Below, in pieces: positions 13,063-13,285 of a DNA stretch of 13,285 bases. Position 1 is the stretch's first letter. Each line of letters starts with the position of its first letter. The stretch covers positions 1-13,285 of the forward strand of contig JAAYTC010000087.1 in NCBI GenBank assembly GCA_012518155.1, in the 5' to 3' direction. This DNA is from Bacteroidales bacterium. GTDB taxonomy: Bacteria; Bacteroidota; Bacteroidia; Bacteroidales; Dysgonomonadaceae. The position numbers and the translations under genes were made by a program. The notes beneath the pieces were generated by a model that did not search any database, was not told the origin of the DNA, and saw only the letters and a list, made by a program, of their open reading frames with translations.

Positions 13063-13285
13063 ATGATATTACCCATATACATATACGGACAGCCCGTGTT
13101 GAGAAAAATGGCAACGGACATTGATCCCGAGAACTATCCCGGGTTGGAGGAGTTGATTGATAATATGTTCGAGACCATGTACAATGCCGACGGTGTAGGT
13201 ATTGCCGCGCCACAAGTAGGGCGAGGCGATCGTGTATTCGTGGTCGACCTCTCGCCATTAGCAAATGAGGAGCACCCCGAGTTTA
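13063..13285 (+). CDS. def: Peptide deformylase, N-terminal part (runs off right edge)
   Basis: Removes the formyl group from the initiator methionine of new proteins. Only 74 codons are in the window. The N-terminus MILPIYIYGQPVLRKMATDI and the first deformylase motif GVGIAAPQVG (residues 44-53) are clear; Q51 is the conserved active-site glutamine. Motifs II (EGCLS) and III (HExDH), which bind the metal, lie beyond the window. The start at ATG 13063 gives the standard beginning. It lies 30 bp after ruvX in what looks like one transcription unit with lptB. Confidence 0.94.
   Translation, partial: MILPIYIYGQPVLRKMATDIDPENYPGLEELIDNMFETMYNADGVGIAAPQVGRGDRVFVVDLSPLANEEHPEF

Overview
The window looks like chromosomal DNA of a Bacteroidota member, most likely of the order Bacteroidales. 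Supporting signs are several copies of the Bacteroidota -7 promoter box TAnnTTTG just upstream of genes, a fused LysM/periplasmic-binding-protein envelope gene next to an outer-membrane beta-barrel gene, the small DUF6132-type membrane protein, and the ruvX-def gene order at the right end. Genus cannot be set from sequence alone. I see no tRNA, rRNA, insertion sequence, CRISPR array, integrase or phage gene.

Layout, left to right. A catalase gene on the minus strand enters from the left edge; only its N-terminal 221 codons are in the window. A 379-bp divergent spacer separates it from dnaB (replicative helicase). Next come a LysM-PBP envelope protein and an outer-membrane beta-barrel protein with ATGA-overlapping frames. 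A compact redox-type cluster follows: an ArsR-family regulator behind a near-perfect palindrome, a two-TM DUF6132 protein, a thioredoxin lipoprotein (overlapping by 4 bp) and a DUF302 protein, closed by a strong intrinsic terminator. The loop of that terminator also supplies the -33 TTG of the promoter for the next gene, a U32-family (TrhP-like) gene. That gene converges, 3 bp apart, on a minus-strand pair: aminopeptidase P then gamma-carbonic anhydrase. The right end holds folB, lptB, ruvX and the start of def, all on the plus strand.

Most of the window is housekeeping: replication and repair (dnaB, ruvX), folate (folB), LPS export (lptB), protein maturation and turnover (def, pepP), and RNA modification (U32). 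The part most likely to hold undescribed biology is 5628-7393, the ArsR/DUF6132/thioredoxin/DUF302 operon. It puts a cysteine-rich repressor, a membrane protein with a cysteine pair in its loop, an exported thioredoxin and a cysteine-containing DUF302 protein under what looks like one operator and one terminator. I read it as a candidate envelope thiol or sulfur stress module. The second candidate is the LysM-PBP/beta-barrel pair (2779-5513), whose architecture resembles that of a peptidoglycan-synthase activator.

Several starts were moved from the longest possible frame because promoters, terminators or family length argue against it: U32 (7426), folB (11365), ruvX (GTG 12607) and the LysM gene (2779).
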